NCBI GenBank assembly: GCA_937136425.1
Contig: CAKZON010000085.1
Coordinates: 59,005-123,004 of the forward strand
DNA: 64,000 nt
Direction of reading: 5' to 3'
Origin: an uncultured Crocinitomix sp.
GTDB taxonomy: Bacteria; Bacteroidota; Bacteroidia; Flavobacteriales_D; Crocinitomicaceae
Position numbers and translations under genes: made by a program. Below the pieces are notes generated by a model. That model was not told the DNA's origin. It saw only the letters and a program-made list of their open reading frames with translations, and ran no database searches. Position 1 is the first letter of the stretch; each line of letters opens with the position of its first letter. Below are positions 61,840 through 64,000 of the stretch, in pieces.

Positions 61840-62940
61840 ATGAGACAAGTAAGAATCAGAAAAGGAACGATTGGTCTCGTATTTAAAAACGGAGACTACG
61901 AAAAATTCCTTGAAACAGGGAAACATTGGCTGACTATGCGTCAGTCAATTAAAATCTACAGCCTATTTCATGAGTTTAAGGCTCCAATTGAATTGGATCT
62001 TTTACTGAGTGATAAAGCTTTAGCAAAAAAATTAGATATTATAGACGTAAAAGACAATCAAATTGCTTTAACCTATGAAAAAGGACGACTAAAAGAAATC
62101 CTTAGAACAGGACAATATACATTTTGGAAAGAACAGGCACCATTAACCTTTGAAATGATTGATTTATCAAGCACTAAAGTTATTACAACTATTGACACCA
62201 GTCTTTTTCAACGCGCAATATTAACGCCATACCTTAGAGTGTTCGTGGTTGAACCTTTTGAAAAGGGTTTACTATTCATTAATGGTGAATTTGAAGGTAT
62301 TTTAGGACCAGGAACACACCGTTTTTGGAAAAATGCAACCTCAATTGAAATTCAAAAAGTTGATTTACGCCAGCAACAATTAGAAGTTGCTGGACAAGAA
62401 ATTTTAACGAAAGACAAAGCTGCATTAAGAGTTAATTTTTATGTACACTACAAAGTTGCTGATATTAAAACGGCATTGATCGACAATAAAAAATTTACTG
62501 ATCAATTATACATTCTAATGCAATTTGCTTTAAGAGAATTTATTGGCACATTAACGCTTGACGAATTACTTGAAAAGAAAGATGAAATTGGAACTTACAT
62601 CCTTTCTCATTTTGAAAACAAGGCGAAAGAATTAGGCGTGGCATTAAATAGTGCGGGTATTAGAGATGTGATTTTGCCAGGAGACATTAAAGAAATAATG
62701 AATCAAGTATTAGTAGCACAAAAAAGAGCTCAGGCAAATAGCATTACCAGAAGAGAAGAAACAGCAGCAACCAGAAGTTTGCTAAATACTGCAAAATTAA
62801 TGGAAGACAACACCATGCTATTTAAATTAAAAGAAATGGAATACGTTGAAAAAATTGCTGAAAAAATTGGAGAAATCACGGTAAGCGGAGGTGGCAATGC
62901 AGTAGAACAATTAAAAGCAATTTTTTCTCCTGAAAAATAA
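61840..62940 (+). CDS. SPFH/Band-7 (slipin-like) protein
   Basis: 366 aa. The N-terminal 165 residues hold three copies of a roughly 24-residue motif, at about 8-30, 71-96 and 140-163, of the form G-L-x-F-x-x-G-x-x-x-x-x-L-x-x-G-x-H-x-x-W. The SPFH/Band-7 domain (about 165-300; V-D-L-R-Q-Q-Q-L-E-V and I-R-D-V-I-L-P-G-D-I-K) and an Ala/Glu-rich helical region (A-Q-K-R-A-Q-A-N) follow. Unlike classic slipins there is no N-terminal membrane segment, so it is probably soluble. Band-7 proteins with cognate tRNA-like RNAs have been proposed as scaffolds in RNA repair, matching the adjacent tRNA array. Confidence 0.87.
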   Translation: MRQVRIRKGTIGLVFKNGDYEKFLETGKHWLTMRQSIKIYSLFHEFKAPIELDLLLSDKALAKKLDIIDVKDNQIALTYEKGRLKEILRTGQYTFWKEQAPLTFEMIDLSSTKVITTIDTSLFQRAILTPYLRVFVVEPFEKGLLFINGEFEGILGPGTHRFWKNATSIEIQKVDLRQQQLEVAGQEILTKDKAALRVNFYVHYKVADIKTALIDNKKFTDQLYILMQFALREFIGTLTLDELLEKKDEIGTYILSHFENKAKELGVALNSAGIRDVILPGDIKEIMNQVLVAQKRAQANSITRREETAATRSLLNTAKLMEDNTMLFKLKEMEYVEKIAEKIGEITVSGGGNAVEQLKAIFSPEK

Positions 62941-63018
62941 ATTATTTGGAGGTGTCCGAATCAACCATAATTTAGATATTAGTATGACTCAGTGCTAATA
63001 CTTAGTAGTGGTTTAGTT

Positions 63019-63049
63019 AAAGCGCGCAATGGCATTGCGCGCTTTTTTT
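63019..63049 (+). terminator. Strong rho-independent terminator after the Band-7 gene
   Basis: A 12-bp stem (AAAGCGCGCAAT with ATTGCGCGCTTT), GGC loop and seven T. 78 bp after the stop; closes the array and Band-7 unit. Confidence 0.95.
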
Positions 63050-63283
63050 ATGAAATTAAAACCCTCTCTCACAAAAACAGCAACAGTCTAAATACCTGCG
63101 CTTTACAGCTAATCAACTTCTTGTAAATTCAGCTTTTATACCGTTTTTATCTCACCATAAACACATTTTCTTTGTACAAGAAATTAACCCAAATTTCAAT
63201 TACAAATGTGATTGGTAATACAATTAACAAATACGGAGGATGCCGAAAAGCCGTAAAAAAGAGTAAGCAAAAAAACAAAACTT
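63050..63283. other. Intergenic region upstream of the last lipoprotein gene
   Basis: About 230 bp, AT-rich, no gene seen. An AACGGAGGA-like purine-rich run near 63232-63240 lies too far from the ATG to be its ribosome site. Confidence 0.35.
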
Positions 63284-63826
63284 ATGAAAACATTAAAATT
63301 AACATTAGGAGCAGTAATGCTTTCTTCATTATTTTTTCTTGCCTGTAACAAGGAAGAAACCAAAGTAGAAAACGACAACAAGACAGTACGATCAATTTTT
63401 GTTCCTGGAGATTCAGAAAATTCAGAGCAAGAAATGCTAGAATTAGAACAAATTTTACAAGGAAATATTGAAACTGTTGAAGTAGTAACACCTAGAGCAG
63501 CGGCACCAGTTGCTTGTTGTTTAAACAAAGTGCTTGCTAAAGTAGTAGCACCTTGGGATCCAACTTTAATCAACCTTAACTTACAGTATGATGTTAGTGA
63601 CCCGAATCAAGTAGTTCAGGTTAAACACTGGGTTAACACTGGTGGTGGATATGTTTATTTTGGACAAGACAATATCACTACTTCGTATACAACTTGTACA
63701 TCTAAAAGTGTAAATATGGGAACTGGCCACATCCCTTCTGGAACTATTATTTCATGGTCTAGAATATGGGACGGAACTACTGGTTCTTTCTGTGGAGGAA
63801 GTAAAGTATTAACTTGGACTAAATAA
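63284..63826 (+). CDS. Hypothetical lipoprotein
   Basis: 180 aa. The signal peptide ends in a lipobox (S-S-L-F-F-L-A-C, Cys21) and an acidic linker. The mature C-terminal 100 residues are beta-rich, with a Cys-Cys pair (V-A-C-C-L-N) and two more Cys (T-T-C-T-S and F-C-G-G), allowing two disulfides. No family recognised. A single gene flanked by terminators. Confidence 0.75.
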   Translation: MKTLKLTLGAVMLSSLFFLACNKEETKVENDNKTVRSIFVPGDSENSEQEMLELEQILQGNIETVEVVTPRAAAPVACCLNKVLAKVVAPWDPTLINLNLQYDVSDPNQVVQVKHWVNTGGGYVYFGQDNITTSYTTCTSKSVNMGTGHIPSGTIISWSRIWDGTTGSFCGGSKVLTWTK

Positions 63827-63872
63827 CAACAGGCTAACAGCAATCACCTTAAACATTTGTAATATTTGGCGG

Positions 63873-63905
63873 GAGGGCATTCTAGTTTTAGATGCCCTCT
63901 TTTTA
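63873..63905 (+). terminator. Rho-independent terminator after the last lipoprotein gene
   Basis: An 8-bp stem (GAGGGCAT with ATGCCCTC) with a further TCTA/TAGA extension, then a T run. 47 bp after the stop. Confidence 0.88.
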
Positions 63906-63925
63906 GTTTTTATTCAGATAAGAAC

Positions 63926-63962
63926 AAAAAAAGCCCTGACAATAATTGTCAGGACTTTTTTG
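63926..63962. terminator. Bidirectional terminator near the window end
   Basis: AAAAAAG and CCTGACAA on the left pair with TTGTCAGG and CTTTTTT on the right, with A and T runs on both sides. It could end a minus-strand gene entering from beyond 64000, which cannot be confirmed here. Confidence 0.8.
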
Positions 63963-64000
63963 ATTTAATTTTTATTTCTTGAATTACTTGAGGACAGTAA

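Noticed and set aside
63963..64000. A possible minus-strand gene end near the window edge
   Set aside because: All three minus frames have stops within the last 40 bases, and too little sequence is visible to choose one; only the bidirectional terminator is supported.
1..64000. CRISPR arrays, insertion sequences, prophage genes or integrase with attachment sites
   Set aside because: Looked for short regular repeats, transposase motifs and integrase next to the tRNA genes; none was found, so the tRNA array shows no direct sign of integration.

Overview
The window is a stretch of chromosome from a Bacteroidota bacterium, most likely a marine-type Flavobacteriales member. The evidence is AT-rich DNA, many proteins with type IX secretion (T9SS) C-terminal sorting domains of both type A and type B, a PorW/SprE-type T9SS lipoprotein, DUF4290 beside murA, and Bacteroidota promoters of the TTTG / TAnnTTTG type. 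No phage, insertion sequence, CRISPR array or rRNA operon was seen.

Layout. 1-3938 is an operon of the DUF4129-like / DUF4350 / MoxR / DUF58 type. 3948-10851 holds a lectin-PKD type B cargo protein, PorW/SprE and a glycine-rich type A cargo protein. 10929-19162 is mostly housekeeping: alpha/beta hydrolase, Xaa-Pro aminopeptidase, prs, ribosomal protein L25, peptidyl-tRNA hydrolase, fructosamine kinase, murA with Asp at the catalytic Cys position, and DUF4290. 19292-36029 mixes lipoproteins, a thioredoxin-fold DUF255 protein, an M1 peptidase, a YadA-head-like protein, a BNR-repeat cargo protein, a RidA protein, TonB and a large type B cargo protein. 36069-40484 is a minus-strand block ending in the kynurenine enzymes kmo and kynU. 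40545-49204 runs from hemL through membrane and SIMPL proteins to gcvP. 49334-57484 has two type A cargo proteins, an M28 peptidase, and a divergent pair of a papain-like protein and an SH3-bearing amidase. A structured RNA candidate with its own terminator lies at about 57640-57790.

The most interesting region is 57991-62940. A minus-strand gene encodes an unusual fusion of a WYL-type transcription regulator with a phytanoyl-CoA-dioxygenase-like domain. It is divergent from a dense array of tRNA genes (59923 to about 61540) in which every readable anticodon differs. The array is followed on the same strand by an SPFH/Band-7 (slipin-like) gene with no visible membrane segment. Comparative-genomics work has proposed that Band-7 proteins act with cognate tRNA-like RNAs in RNA-repair systems, and this locus fits that idea, although no RNA ligase gene is inside the window.

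At the 3' end of the array two tRNAs appear in circularly permuted order, with the 3' half before the 5' half. For one of them the acceptor stem (7/7) and anticodon stem (5/5) pair only across the permuted joint. Several members of the array are also structurally odd: a tRNA-Trp with a truncated D arm, a 53-nt hairpin in place of a tRNA, and a hairpin-rich spacer.

Seven proteins carry T9SS sorting tails: type B at 3948, 16705 and 32597, and type A at 9358, 26808, 49334 and 52933. The two large type B proteins share about 400 homologous C-terminal residues but have unrelated N-terminal domains.
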